The translations under genes were made by a program, and so were the position numbers. A DNA stretch of 64,000 nt, from contig CAZBBB010000004.1 of assembly GCA_964490005.1 (NCBI GenBank), positions 15,040-79,039 on the forward strand, given 5' to 3'. Below the pieces are notes generated by a model. The model did not search any database, was not told the origin of the DNA, and saw only the letters and a list, made by a program, of their open reading frames with translations. This stretch comes from CAZBBB01 sp964490005 (GTDB lineage: Bacteria; Planctomycetota; B15-G4). Shown here one piece after another: positions 54,898 to 63,988 of this stretch (its first letter is position 1; every line of letters starts with the position of its first letter).

Positions 54898-56055
54898 TCA
54901 GTGCGCCGGATCGCGGGCCGTCGCGGCGAACAGCCGCTCGGTGCGGTCGAAGATCCCGTCGCGCGCGAAGTCCGCCACCAGCCGCCGCCCGGCCTCGGCG
55001 TAGGCCCGCGCCACCTCCGGCCGCCCGGTGATCTCGAGCACGGCATCCACGATCGCGTCGAGATCGTGCGGCGCGAAGCTGCGCCCGCCCACGCGATCGT
55101 GCACCAGTTCGGCGTTGCCGCCCGCGTTCGAGACGGCGGCGGGGGTGCCGAGCCAGAGCACCTCGAGCAGCGTGTGCGAGAGGCCCTCGTAGTTGCTGTT
55201 GAGCAGGAACACGTCCGCCGCGCGGATCCAGGCCATGAGCCGTTCGTGCGGCACGTTGCCGAGGAAGTGCACCCGCCCGCCCACGCCCAGCTGCTGCGCC
55301 AGCGCGGTCCAGTTGTCGAGCTCGTCGCCGTCGCCCGCGACGTACAGGTGGTGCGTGTCGGGCAGCCGCGCCAGCGCGCGGATCAGCCCGTCGACGCCTT
55401 TCCAGACCATCAGCCGGCAGATGCTCAGCAGCAGCACGCGCCCGGGCGGCACGCCGACGAGCGTGCGGCACTCCTCGCGCGTCGCCCCGAACTCCTCCGG
55501 CCCGTGGTAGGCGTTGTGGATCAGCGCCAGCTTCTGGCGCGGCACGCCGTGCGCCGCGACGAGGTCCTCGATGAAGCGGCTGGGCACGATGATGCGCCGC
55601 GCCCAGCCCCACCACGTGCGCTGCAGGCGGCGCAGCAGCTCGACGCGCCAGCCGTAGTCGCGGCCCTGGTAGTCGACGATCGTGTCGCGGTGCCAGCCGA
55701 GGCGGTGGCTGATCTCCCAGGTGCCGTCGACGTAGGCGCGGATGATCGCCGGCTTGCCGCGCAGCCGCGCCGCGAGCACGACGAGCAGCGCGAGATGCTC
55801 GTTGACGTAGACCAGGTCGGCGCGGCCGGCCTCGCGCCACGTCGCGAGGAAGTGCCGCAGGTAGCGCAGCGGCATCCAGGCGCGCGCGATCGACACGACG
55901 CGGAAGGGCCAGCCGCTCGGCGCCGGGTCGCTGCAGAAGGCCACGACCGTCACCTCGTGCCCGCGCGCGACGAGGTGGCGCGCGATGCTCGGCACGTAGG
56001 TGGCCGGTCCCCCGAGGTCGGGCGGGAAGATCGGGCTGGTGATCAGGATCTTCAC
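54898..56055 (-). CDS. Glycosyltransferase family 4
   Basis: 385 residues from a GTG overlapping the methyltransferase stop as GTGA. N-terminal ITSPIFPPDLGGPATYVPSIARHLVARGHEV and donor-domain VLLLSICRLMVWKGVDGLIRALARL with EGLSHTLLEVLWLGTPAAVSNAGGNAELV define GT-B family 4. Substrate unknown. With the coupled methyltransferase it may modify a glycan. Confidence 0.94.
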   Translation of the reverse strand: MKILITSPIFPPDLGGPATYVPSIARHLVARGHEVTVVAFCSDPAPSGWPFRVVSIARAWMPLRYLRHFLATWREAGRADLVYVNEHLALLVVLAARLRGKPAIIRAYVDGTWEISHRLGWHRDTIVDYQGRDYGWRVELLRRLQRTWWGWARRIIVPSRFIEDLVAAHGVPRQKLALIHNAYHGPEEFGATREECRTLVGVPPGRVLLLSICRLMVWKGVDGLIRALARLPDTHHLYVAGDGDELDNWTALAQQLGVGGRVHFLGNVPHERLMAWIRAADVFLLNSNYEGLSHTLLEVLWLGTPAAVSNAGGNAELVHDRVGGRSFAPHDLDAIVDAVLEITGRPEVARAYAEAGRRLVADFARDGIFDRTERLFAATARDPAH

Positions 56056-56831
56056 GCGGGAGGGCGGCGCTCCGCGACGACGACGAGCTCGCGCGGGCGG
56101 CCGGGATCGTGCGGCGAACCGTCGAAGTCGCCCGACAGCGCGCGCAGCGCCAGGCCCGCCCGGGGCAGCAGGCGCTCGATCTCGGCGCGCGTGACGATGC
56201 CCATGCTGCAGTCCATGTGCGCGACCTCGTCGCCGTCCTCGAACCACTGCAGCCGCACGCGCAGCAGGGCGTCCGGCGCGTCGTGCACCGCCCGGCTGCG
56301 GCGCTCGTGGCGCACGCCCCCGGCCTCGTAGGCGCAGTCGACCTGGCCGGCCGCGGCGCGCGCCGCGATCGCGGGATCGAAGTCGAAGACGTCGAAGGCC
56401 AGCCGCCCCCCGGGAACCAGCGCGGCGCGCATCGCGCGCAGCGCCGCGAGGCGCTCGTGCTCGGAGCCGAGGTGCTGCAGCGAGCGGAAGGGGGCGACGA
56501 CGAGCGCGAAGGGACCGGCCGCCGGCAGGTGCAGGAAGTCGCCCGACAGCACGGTGACGCGGCCGCGCACGTCCTCGGATTCGGCGGAGAGCTTGCCGAG
56601 GAGTACCCGGCGCATCGCCTCGGACGGGTCGACGCCCGTCACCGTGGCGCCCGCGCGCGCCATGGGCAGCAGCACGCGGCCGGTGCCGCAGCCCAGCTCG
56701 AGGACCGGCCCGCGCGCCTGCCGCGCGAGCGCGACGTAGTGCTCGATGTCGGCCAGCCGGCCGATGGCCCGGTAGTCGCGGTCGTAGCGCCGCGCCATCG
56801 CCTCGGTGTAGCAGGTGGCGGCCGAGCCCAT
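56052..56831 (-). CDS. Class I SAM-dependent methyltransferase
   Basis: 259 residues. Motif I is VLELGCGTGRVLLPMARAG, followed by VTGVDPSEAM and a typical GGRLAFDVFDFDP motif. It methylates an unknown substrate; coupling to GT4 suggests a sugar or lipid. Divergent from mutM, whose promoter lies in the 46-bp gap. Confidence 0.92.
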   Translation of the reverse strand: MGSAATCYTEAMARRYDRDYRAIGRLADIEHYVALARQARGPVLELGCGTGRVLLPMARAGATVTGVDPSEAMRRVLLGKLSAESEDVRGRVTVLSGDFLHLPAAGPFALVVAPFRSLQHLGSEHERLAALRAMRAALVPGGRLAFDVFDFDPAIAARAAAGQVDCAYEAGGVRHERRSRAVHDAPDALLRVRLQWFEDGDEVAHMDCSMGIVTRAEIERLLPRAGLALRALSGDFDGSPHDPGRPRELVVVAERRPPA

Positions 56832-56865
56832 GGCGCGAGTCTACCGGCGGCGCGCGGCGGGGCGC

Positions 56866-56871
56866 GATACT
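56866..56871 (+). promoter_or_regulatory. -10-like GATACT before mutM
   Basis: GATACT ends 6 bp before the mutM ATG, implying a leaderless mRNA. 4 of 6 matches to TATAAT; no -35 seen. Confidence 0.35.
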
Positions 56872-56877
56872 GCGCCG

Positions 56878-57705
56878 ATGCCCGAGCTGCCCGAGGTCGA
56901 GACGGTCGTCCGCCAACTGCGTCCGCAGCTCGTCGGCGCGACGATCGCGCGCGTCGAGCTGCCCTGGCGCGGCGTCGTGTCGCGCCCCGCCCCCGAAGCG
57001 TTCCGTCGCGGTCTGGCCCATCGTCGCATCGAGGGCCTCGGGCGCCGCGGCAAGTACCTGCTCTTCGCGCTCGACGACGGGCGCCACCTCGTCGGGCATC
57101 TGCGCATGACCGGCCGGCTGCACGTGGGGCGGCGCATCGACGACGCCTTCGCGCGGGCGCGGCTGCACCTGGTCGACGGCCGCGAGCTGGTCTTCGCCGA
57201 CGTGCGCAAGTTCGGCCGCCTGGCGCTCGTGCGCGACCCGGCCGAGGCGCTGCCCGAGCTCGGTCCCGAGCCGCTCTCGGACGTGCTGACCGGGCCGTGG
57301 CTGGCGCGCGCGCTGCGCTCGCACCGACGCCGGCTCAAGCCGCTGCTGCTCGACCAGTCCTTCCTCGCCGGGCTGGGCAACATCTACGTGGACGAGTCGT
57401 TGCACCGGGCGGGCCTGCATCCGCTGCGCCTCTCGCATCGCGTGACGCGGCCGCAGGCCGAGGCGCTGGCGGCGGCCATCGGCGCGGTGCTGCGGAGCGC
57501 GATCGCCGCCGACGGCAGCAGTTTCGACGCCTTCTACCGCACGCCCGAGGGCCGCCCGGGCCGCTTCCAGGACGAGTTCGCGGTGTACGGCCGCGCGGGG
57601 CAGCCGTGCCGGCGCTGCGCGACGACGATCGTGCGCCTGAACGTCGGCCAGCGCGGCACGCACGTCTGCCCGCGCTGCCAGCGCGCGCCGCGGCAGCGCG
57701 CTTGA
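56878..57705 (+). CDS. mutM: Formamidopyrimidine-DNA glycosylase
   Basis: 275 residues. The N-terminus MPELPEVETVVRQL gives the catalytic proline and glutamate, GRRGKYLLFALDDG the beta-elimination lysine, and the zinc finger CRRCATTIVRLNVGQRGTHVCPRC closes the protein. It removes oxidised purines. The start is fixed because Pro2 must be N-terminal. It is followed 34 bp later by the first Na/Pi transporter. Confidence 0.97.
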   Translation: MPELPEVETVVRQLRPQLVGATIARVELPWRGVVSRPAPEAFRRGLAHRRIEGLGRRGKYLLFALDDGRHLVGHLRMTGRLHVGRRIDDAFARARLHLVDGRELVFADVRKFGRLALVRDPAEALPELGPEPLSDVLTGPWLARALRSHRRRLKPLLLDQSFLAGLGNIYVDESLHRAGLHPLRLSHRVTRPQAEALAAAIGAVLRSAIAADGSSFDAFYRTPEGRPGRFQDEFAVYGRAGQPCRRCATTIVRLNVGQRGTHVCPRCQRAPRQRA

Positions 57706-57739
57706 CGGCGCGCCGCCCGATCGCGACGTTCGGGGCCGC

Positions 57740-58924
57740 GTGGCATCCACGGGAGGAGCGCTGAACGAGCCGGAGCGTCCGCCGGGAGCCCGGCGCGCCC
57801 GGCGCGCGCCCTGGCATCGCACGCTGCGCCGCGTCCTGGCGCTGTTCGTGCTGCTCTACGGCTTCCTGCTCGCCATCGGGTTGATGGAGTCGGCCTTCCG
57901 CGGCTTCGGCTCGGGTCGGGCGGGCGGTCTGTTCGAAGGCGTGGACAACCCGTTCACCGCGCTCATGGTGGGGGTGCTGGCGACGGTGCTCGTGCAGAGT
58001 TCGTCGGTGACGACCTCGACGATCGTGGCGCTGGTCGCCTCGGGCCAGCTCTCGCTGGGCCTGGCCGTGCCGATGGTCATGGGGGCCAACATCGGGACGA
58101 GCATGACGAGCACGCTCGTCAGCCTCGGCAGCGTGCGGCGCTCGCTCGAGTTCCGGCGCGCCTTCGCCTGCGCGACGGTGCACGACGTCTTCAACCTGCT
58201 TTCGGTGGCCGTGTTGCTGCCGCTCGAGCTGGCGACCGGCTGGCTGCAGGACGCGTCCTCCCGCCTCGCCACCGTGCTGCACTCCTCCGGCGGAGGCGTC
58301 GAGTCGAGCTACAGCAGTCCGGTCAAGGCGGCGGTGAAGGCCGGCACCGCGCTCCTCGAAGGCCTGCTGCGCGACACGGGTGCGCCCCAGCCCTGGCTGG
58401 CGATCCTGACGCTGGCGGTCGCGCTCGGCCTGATCTTCTTCTGCCTGACGCGCATCATGCACGTGATGCGCAAGCTGCTCGCTGACCGCATCGAGGCGGC
58501 GCTCAACCGCATGCTGGAGCGCTCGGGGCTCTTCGGCATCGCGGCGGGCGCGGCCATGACCGTCGCCGTGCAGAGCAGTTCGATCACCACGTCGATGCTC
58601 GTGCCGATGGTCGGCGCCGGCATCCTCTCGCTGCGCAACGCCTACCCGATCGTGCTGGGCTGCAACATCGGCACGACCGGCACGGCCCTGCTGGCCTCGC
58701 TCGCGACGGGCAGCGAACTGGCGCTGGCGATCGCGCTCGTCCACCTCTTGTTCAACGGCGCCGGGACCGTCCTGTTCTACGCTGTTCCCGGGCTGCGCAC
58801 CGTGCCCCCGCACCTGGCGGACCGGCTTGCGATGATGGCGGCCCGGGACAAGGTCTGGCTGGTGGTCTACCTCGTGACCGTGTTCGTGGCACTGCCGCTG
58901 GGCGGCATTCTCCTGTTCAAGTAA
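57740..58924 (+). CDS. Na/Pi cotransporter family protein (copy 1)
   Basis: 394 residues from a GTG. Two inverted repeats each carry the QSSS motif (VLVQSSSVTTST and VAVQSSSITTSM) and a GANIGTS/GCNIGTT loop. These transporters move phosphate with sodium. It lacks the PhoU domain often fused in bacterial relatives; the next gene supplies one. The 5' half is nearly identical at DNA level to copy 2 (57851-58176 against 59944-60269, two mismatches in 326 bp). Confidence 0.94.
   Translation: MASTGGALNEPERPPGARRARRAPWHRTLRRVLALFVLLYGFLLAIGLMESAFRGFGSGRAGGLFEGVDNPFTALMVGVLATVLVQSSSVTTSTIVALVASGQLSLGLAVPMVMGANIGTSMTSTLVSLGSVRRSLEFRRAFACATVHDVFNLLSVAVLLPLELATGWLQDASSRLATVLHSSGGGVESSYSSPVKAAVKAGTALLEGLLRDTGAPQPWLAILTLAVALGLIFFCLTRIMHVMRKLLADRIEAALNRMLERSGLFGIAAGAAMTVAVQSSSITTSMLVPMVGAGILSLRNAYPIVLGCNIGTTGTALLASLATGSELALAIALVHLLFNGAGTVLFYAVPGLRTVPPHLADRLAMMAARDKVWLVVYLVTVFVALPLGGILLFK
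57851..58176 (+). repeat. Near-identical tract shared with copy 2 (first)
   Basis: 326 bp, 324 identical to 59944-60269. Synonymous positions are also identical, unlike the more diverged 3' halves of the two genes. Confidence 0.93.
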
Positions 58925-58939
58925 ACGGAAGGCGGGCGC

Positions 58940-59623
58940 ATGTTCGATTGGCTGAAGGGCGAGAGCGAAGGGCTCGACAGGATCATCCAGGAGTTCGGGC
59001 AGATGCTCGAGGACGGCCGGCACGTGTTCGACGCGGCGGCCAACGCGCTCGTGGGCGGCACCGACCCGGCGGCGGTGAAGCGCGACCTGTTCGCGACCGA
59101 CAAGCGCATCAACCGCATCGAGCAGCAGATCCGGCGCGAGCTGGTCGTGCACGCCGCGGTGAACTCGGGCGCCGACTTCCCCGCCTGCCTGGCGCTCATG
59201 AGCGTGGTCAAGGACGCCGAGCGCATCGGCGACTACGGCAAGAACATCTTCGACCTGGCCGAGGCCTGCCGCGGCTTCCCGGGCGACCCGCTGGCGCCCG
59301 ACCTGATCGCGATGAAGGACCGCGTGTCGCGCCTGCTGGTCAAGATGCGCAACCTGCACGAGAGCCAGAACGCCGAACAGGCGCGCGCCTTCCTGAAGGA
59401 GGCCGACGCGCTGCTCGACGAGTGCGACGCCGGCGTGCTGCGGCTCGTGACCGACGGATCGAGCAGCCGGCACCCGGTCGTGGCGGCGCTGACCTTCCGC
59501 TACTTCAAGCGCATCACGGCGCACGCGATGAACATCGTCTCCTCGATCGTCATGCCGGTCGACAAGATCGACTACTTCGACGAGGACCGGGAGAGCCGCG
59601 GCCCGCCTCCGTCGGCGGGCTGA
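58940..59623 (+). CDS. PhoU-domain phosphate regulatory protein
   Basis: 227 residues. Helical PhoU-like repeats with VVKDAERIGDYGKNIFDLAEA and FRYFKRITAHAMNIVSSIV. PhoU proteins associate with phosphate transport and its regulation. It lies between the two Na/Pi genes, 15 bp after copy 1, and probably acts with both. Confidence 0.92.
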   Translation: MFDWLKGESEGLDRIIQEFGQMLEDGRHVFDAAANALVGGTDPAAVKRDLFATDKRINRIEQQIRRELVVHAAVNSGADFPACLALMSVVKDAERIGDYGKNIFDLAEACRGFPGDPLAPDLIAMKDRVSRLLVKMRNLHESQNAEQARAFLKEADALLDECDAGVLRLVTDGSSSRHPVVAALTFRYFKRITAHAMNIVSSIVMPVDKIDYFDEDRESRGPPPSAG

Positions 59624-59638
59624 GGTCGCGGTCGGCCG

Positions 59639-59761
59639 ATGAGCTTCCTCGACCCGTACTCCGGCAACCGGCGGGTGCCGCTCGTCGTGATCGGCCGGCT
59701 GCTGCTCCTGGTACTGGCCGGGCTGCTGGTCTGGGGCGTCCTGGCGCTCGGGGCGGACTGA
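59639..59761 (+). CDS. 40-residue membrane peptide
   Basis: ATG at 59639 to TGA at 59761. A polar start (MSFLDPYSGNRRVP) is followed by one clear membrane helix (VVIGRLLLLVLAGLLVWGVLAL). It sits 15 bp after the PhoU gene and before copy 2, so it might be a small subunit. Short length makes this tentative. Confidence 0.5.
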   Translation: MSFLDPYSGNRRVPLVVIGRLLLLVLAGLLVWGVLALGAD

Positions 59762-59853
59762 GCGGCCCCGGCCCCCGCCGCCGCGCGGACCGCTTGAATG
59801 CGTGCCGCGCTTCGGCGAGCGTCACCGGCGCGAACCCCGCTCGAGGTGCTCCC

Positions 59854-61017
59854 TTGGTCAAGGACGCGGTCGCGCTGGGCGCCGGCGTGACGGGTCCGCG
59901 GCCGGGGCGCCCCGCCTGGCAGCGCCTCGTCGCGCTGCTGGCGCTGCTCTACGGCTTCCTGCTCGCCATCGGGCTGATGGAGTCGGCCTTCCGCGGCTTC
60001 GGCTCGGGCCGGGCGGGCGGTCTGTTCGAAGGCGTGGACAACCCGTTCACCGCGCTCATGGTGGGGGTGCTGGCGACGGTGCTCGTGCAGAGTTCGTCGG
60101 TGACGACCTCGACGATCGTGGCGCTGGTCGCCTCGGGCCAGCTCTCGCTGGGCCTGGCCGTGCCGATGGTCATGGGGGCCAACATCGGGACGAGCATGAC
60201 GAGCACGCTCGTCAGCCTCGGCAGCGTGCGGCGCTCGCTCGAGTTCCGGCGCGCCTTCGCCTGCGCGACCGTCCACGACTTCTTCAACCTGCTGTCGGTG
60301 GCCGTGCTGCTGCCGCTCGAGCTGGCGACCGGCTGGCTGCACCGCGCGGCGGAAGCCCTTGCCGCGCTGCTGCACGCGGGGGGCACGAGCGCCGAGTCGA
60401 CCTGGAGCAGCCCGGTCAAGGTGGCGGTGAAGGCGGGGGTGGGGCTCCTCGACGGCCTGCTCGGCGCCACGGGCCTGGCGGAGCCCTGGCTGGCGCTCGC
60501 GACCCTGGCGCTCTCGCTGGGCCTGATCTTCTTCTGCCTGCTGCGCATCATGCACGTCATGCGCGGGCTGCTCGCCGACCGCATCGAGGCGGCCCTCAAC
60601 ACGATGCTCGCGCGCTCGGGACTGTTCGGCATCCTCGCGGGCGCGGGCATGACCTTCGCCGTGCAGAGCAGCTCGATCACGACCTCGATGCTCGTGCCGA
60701 TGGCGGGCGCCGGCATCCTCTCGCTGCGCAACGCCTACCCGATCGTGCTGGGCTGCAACATCGGCACGACGACGACGGCGCTGATCGCGTCGCTCGCGAC
60801 GGGCAGCGAGCTGGCGCTGGCGATCGCGCTCGTGCACCTGCTGTTCAACGTGGGAGGCACCCTGTTGTTCTACGCGGTGCCGGGACTGCGCTCGCTGCCG
60901 TTGGGCATGGCGGAGGGGCTGGCGCGCCTGGCCTCGCGCAACAAGGCGTGGGTCGTCCTGTACCTGCTGCTCGTGTTCCTCGTGCTGCCGCTCGCCGGCA
61001 TTCTCCTGTTCCGCTGA
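59854..61017 (+). CDS. Na/Pi cotransporter family protein (copy 2)
   Basis: 387 residues from a TTG with GAGG about 8 nt upstream. Domain layout and QSSS motifs as in copy 1. The first 110 or so shared residues are almost identical to copy 1, the rest diverged. Only one of the pair has LHRAAEALAALLHAGG in the middle loop. The gene follows the 40-residue membrane peptide. Confidence 0.93.
   Translation: MVKDAVALGAGVTGPRPGRPAWQRLVALLALLYGFLLAIGLMESAFRGFGSGRAGGLFEGVDNPFTALMVGVLATVLVQSSSVTTSTIVALVASGQLSLGLAVPMVMGANIGTSMTSTLVSLGSVRRSLEFRRAFACATVHDFFNLLSVAVLLPLELATGWLHRAAEALAALLHAGGTSAESTWSSPVKVAVKAGVGLLDGLLGATGLAEPWLALATLALSLGLIFFCLLRIMHVMRGLLADRIEAALNTMLARSGLFGILAGAGMTFAVQSSSITTSMLVPMAGAGILSLRNAYPIVLGCNIGTTTTALIASLATGSELALAIALVHLLFNVGGTLLFYAVPGLRSLPLGMAEGLARLASRNKAWVVLYLLLVFLVLPLAGILLFR
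59944..60269 (+). repeat. Near-identical tract shared with copy 1 (second)
   Basis: Partner of 57851-58176; offset 2093 bp. Just downstream the two copies start to differ at many third positions. Confidence 0.93.
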
Positions 61018-61065
61018 CGAGGTGCATCGATGTTCGACGGACTCGCGAGCGAGGGCCGCTCCCGA

Positions 61066-61141
61066 TGGTGCGCCCGGCAGGAATCGAACCTGCGACCCCC
61101 GGTTTAGGAAACCGATGCTCTATCCCCTGAGCTACGGGCGC
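61066..61141 (-). tRNA. tRNA-Arg (anticodon CCT)
   Basis: 76 nt on the minus strand with encoded CCA (61068-61066). Acceptor GCGCCCG pairs with CGGGCGC. The anticodon loop TTCCTAA gives CCT, reading AGG. The T-arm carries GGTTCGATTCC. All four stems can be drawn. Confidence 0.95.
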
Positions 61142-61216
61142 GATGCTCGGGACGCGGCGCGTCCGGCGCCGGGCCGCCGCGGATCTTAGCCCGCGCGCGG
61201 CGGGCGGCCGCAACGC

Positions 61217-61981
61217 TCAGGAGATCGAGCTGCCGCCGTCGACGTGCAGCACCTGCCCCACCATGTGGTCGGAGGCCCGGCTGCACAGGTAGAGCAGCGT
61301 GCCGGCGAGGTCGGCCGGCTCGCCGTGCCTGCCGCTCGGGATGCCCGCCATGACGGTCTCGAACAGCTCGGGGTTCTCGAAGACGCCCTTGCTCATGTCG
61401 GTGTTGAACAGCCCCGGCGCGAGCGCGTTCACGTGGATGCCGAGCGGCGCCCACTCCACGGCCAGCGAGCGCGTGAACAGGATCACGCCGCCCTTCGCCG
61501 CGCAGTAGGCGCTCGCGCCCGCCACGCCGACGCGCCCGAGCACCGAGCTCACGTTCACGACCTTGCCGCGCTTGGCCTTCTTGAACACGGGCGCGACGGC
61601 CTTGCAGAACAGGAAACTGCCGACGAGATTGACCTCGAGCACGCGGCGCCAGTTCTCGACGCTGGTCTGCTCCAGCGGCTCCATGTGGTACAGGCCGGCG
61701 TTGTTCACCAGGACGTCGAGCCGGCCGAACTCGCGCATGGCGGTCTCGACGGCGTGCGGCGCGACCTGCTCGTCGGTGACGTCGCCCGGGACCGCGATCG
61801 CCCGCCGACCGGCCGCCTGCACGAGCTTGACGGTCTGCGTCAGGTCGTCGCGCCGCCGCGCGACGAGCACGAGATCGGCGCCCGCCTGCGCCAGCGCCTC
61901 GGCGAAGGCGCGCCCCAGGCCGCGTCCGGCGCCGGTGACGATCGCGGCCTGGCCGTCGAGTCGGAAGAGTGCGTCGCTCAT
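61217..61981 (-). CDS. Short-chain dehydrogenase/reductase
   Basis: 254 residues, classical SDR. Cofactor motif TGAGRGLG, NNAG, and catalytic Ser with YCAAK (Tyr-x3-Lys). The ending HVDGGSS is usual for this class. It probably uses NAD(P) to oxidise or reduce an alcohol or ketone; substrate unknown. FabG-like and gluconate-dehydrogenase-like members look similar. Confidence 0.93.
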   Translation of the reverse strand: MSDALFRLDGQAAIVTGAGRGLGRAFAEALAQAGADLVLVARRRDDLTQTVKLVQAAGRRAIAVPGDVTDEQVAPHAVETAMREFGRLDVLVNNAGLYHMEPLEQTSVENWRRVLEVNLVGSFLFCKAVAPVFKKAKRGKVVNVSSVLGRVGVAGASAYCAAKGGVILFTRSLAVEWAPLGIHVNALAPGLFNTDMSKGVFENPELFETVMAGIPSGRHGEPADLAGTLLYLCSRASDHMVGQVLHVDGGSSIS

Positions 61982-62020
61982 GGGCTGCTCCCGCGCGCGG
62001 CCGCGGACCGCGGCCGTGGC

Positions 62021-63988
62021 TCAGTCGATCCGGCGCACCGAACGGACGGTGTCGCCGGGTTCGAGATTCTGCACGACGGCGAGCCCCTCGACGACCCCGC
62101 CGAAGACGGTGTAGCCGCCGTCGAGGTGCGGCGTCGGGACGAGCGTGATGAAGATCTGGCAGCCGCCCGTGTGCGGTTCGCCCGCGTTGGGCATGCCGAG
62201 CGTGCCGGTCAGGTAGGGCCGCGGCGAGATCTCGTCGGGCAGGCGGCGACCGCCCGTGCCCCAGCCGTCGCCGCGCGGGTCGAGGCCCTGCACGACGAAG
62301 TTGGGCACGACCCGGTGGAAGGACGCCCCGTCGTGGAAGCCCTCCTCGGCCAAGGCGAGAAGGCTCTCGACGTGGCGCGGCGCCGCGACGCGGTCGAGCT
62401 GCAGCACGATGTCGCCGCGCGAGGTCGCGAGGCGCACGCGCGGGGTCGGGTCGGCGCGCGCCGCGGCGTCGCGCTCGCGCACCCGGTCGAGCAGGCGCCC
62501 GGGAGGCGCCGGCGCGGGAGGGTCGGTTTCGGGCGGCAGGCCGAAGGCCGCGCGCAGCGCCTGCCGCGCCTCCTTCATGTCGGGGCCGACGCTGTCGTGC
62601 AGCGCCGCCGCCAGCGCACGCCCGAGTTCGGGCGCGATCGTGCCGTCGCGCATCTCGGCCTGCGCCGCCTGGGCCGCGGCGGTGCGCAGCGCGGCGTCGC
62701 GCCGCTGCAGGGCGGCGACGAGCCGGGCGCTGCGCTGCGCGCGGTCGGCCAGCGCGGCGCCGAGCGCCGCGGCCGAGACGGCCGGCACCTCGTCGTCGAG
62801 CAGGGCGGCCAGGCCCGCCTCGTCGCTCCAGCCCGTCACGGCGCACAGTTCGGCGGCCCGCAGGCGGTCGAGCGCCGAGGCGGAGCGGGCCAGCGCCTGC
62901 CAGGCGTCGCGGGCGGCCGCCTCGTCGCGCCGGCCCCGCACGAGCGCCGCCTGCGCCTCGCGTCGCACGCTGCCCGAGGCGTCCTCGCGCGCCGCGCGCT
63001 CGAGCGCCGAGAGCGTCGCCTCGCGCGCTGCGGAGCTGACGTCGTCGGCGGCCAGGCGGGTCGCGAGCGCCTCGGCCGCCACCCGACGCGCATGCGCCGG
63101 ACGGCTGTCGGCCAGCGCCGCGACGAGCGCCGGCAGGTCCCCGCCGGCGCCCAGCGCCGCGACGGCCTCGGTCACGACGCGATCGTCGTCGTCGCGCAGC
63201 GGCCCGCCCAGATCGGGCAGCGGGGCGCCGCCCTCGCGCGCGAGCGCCGAAAGGCCGCGCAGGGCGAACAGCCGCACGAGCGCTTCGGGGTCGTCGAGCG
63301 CCGAGAGCAGCGTCTCGTGGAAGCTCGGCCGCGAGCGCAGCCCGGCCAGCGCGCAGGCCGCGCGCCAGCGCACCCCGGCGTCGGGGTCGAGCCTCAGGAC
63401 GGCGGCGAGCTGCTCGTCGCGCCGCGCCAGCACGTCCTCGGGGGCCGTGCGCGGGTGGTCGTAGCGGCGGCCGTCGAGCCGCAGCAGCGCCAGCGCCGCC
63501 GCGCCGCGCACTTCGGCGGCGCCGTCGGCCAGCAGGGCGCTGAGGGCCGCGGTCTCGCCGTCGACCGCGAGCCTGCCGATCGCGGTCGCGGCCGCGGCTC
63601 GTACGACGGGCTCCGTATGCCGCAGGAAGGGCTGCAGGCGCGGCGCGGCGTCCGGCACCCGCCGCTGTCCGAGCGCGAAGCAGATCTCGGCGAGCACCGT
63701 CGCGTCGTCCTCGACGGCGAGGCGCTTGAGCAGGGTGTCGCCGGGCGCCCCGCCGGTGAGGCGCCCGAGTTCGCGCGCGGCCAAGGCGCGCAGCTGCGCA
63801 TCGCCGGCGTGCAGGCCGGCGCTCAGCGAGCCGTCGTCGGCGAGATCGGTGAGCAGGTCGACGCCGGCGGTCGAGGACGAGGGCGGCGGGGCCTCGTCCG
63901 CCGCCAAGGGCGGCGCATCGACGGAGCGGCAGGCGACGAGCGCCGCGAGCAGCGCGGCCGCCGCGCGCGCGGCCGCCGCGCCGACCAC
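62021..63988 (-). CDS. HEAT-repeat lipoprotein with C-terminal cyclophilin domain
   Basis: 655 residues from a GTG. A lipoprotein signal (LAALVAC, C20) leads into a long array of alpha-helical HEAT-like repeats (about 60-480), rich in VRxxAAxALxRL patterns. Residues from about 515 form a cyclophilin-type peptidyl-prolyl isomerase (FHRVVPNFVVQG, GGCQIFITLVPTPHLDGGYTVFG). It probably helps fold exported proteins in the periplasm. Transmembrane or outer-membrane attachment is via lipid. Gene end is complete, 12 bp from the window edge. Confidence 0.9.
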   Translation of the reverse strand: MVGAAAARAAAALLAALVACRSVDAPPLAADEAPPPSSSTAGVDLLTDLADDGSLSAGLHAGDAQLRALAARELGRLTGGAPGDTLLKRLAVEDDATVLAEICFALGQRRVPDAAPRLQPFLRHTEPVVRAAAATAIGRLAVDGETAALSALLADGAAEVRGAAALALLRLDGRRYDHPRTAPEDVLARRDEQLAAVLRLDPDAGVRWRAACALAGLRSRPSFHETLLSALDDPEALVRLFALRGLSALAREGGAPLPDLGGPLRDDDDRVVTEAVAALGAGGDLPALVAALADSRPAHARRVAAEALATRLAADDVSSAAREATLSALERAAREDASGSVRREAQAALVRGRRDEAAARDAWQALARSASALDRLRAAELCAVTGWSDEAGLAALLDDEVPAVSAAALGAALADRAQRSARLVAALQRRDAALRTAAAQAAQAEMRDGTIAPELGRALAAALHDSVGPDMKEARQALRAAFGLPPETDPPAPAPPGRLLDRVRERDAAARADPTPRVRLATSRGDIVLQLDRVAAPRHVESLLALAEEGFHDGASFHRVVPNFVVQGLDPRGDGWGTGGRRLPDEISPRPYLTGTLGMPNAGEPHTGGCQIFITLVPTPHLDGGYTVFGGVVEGLAVVQNLEPGDTVRSVRRID

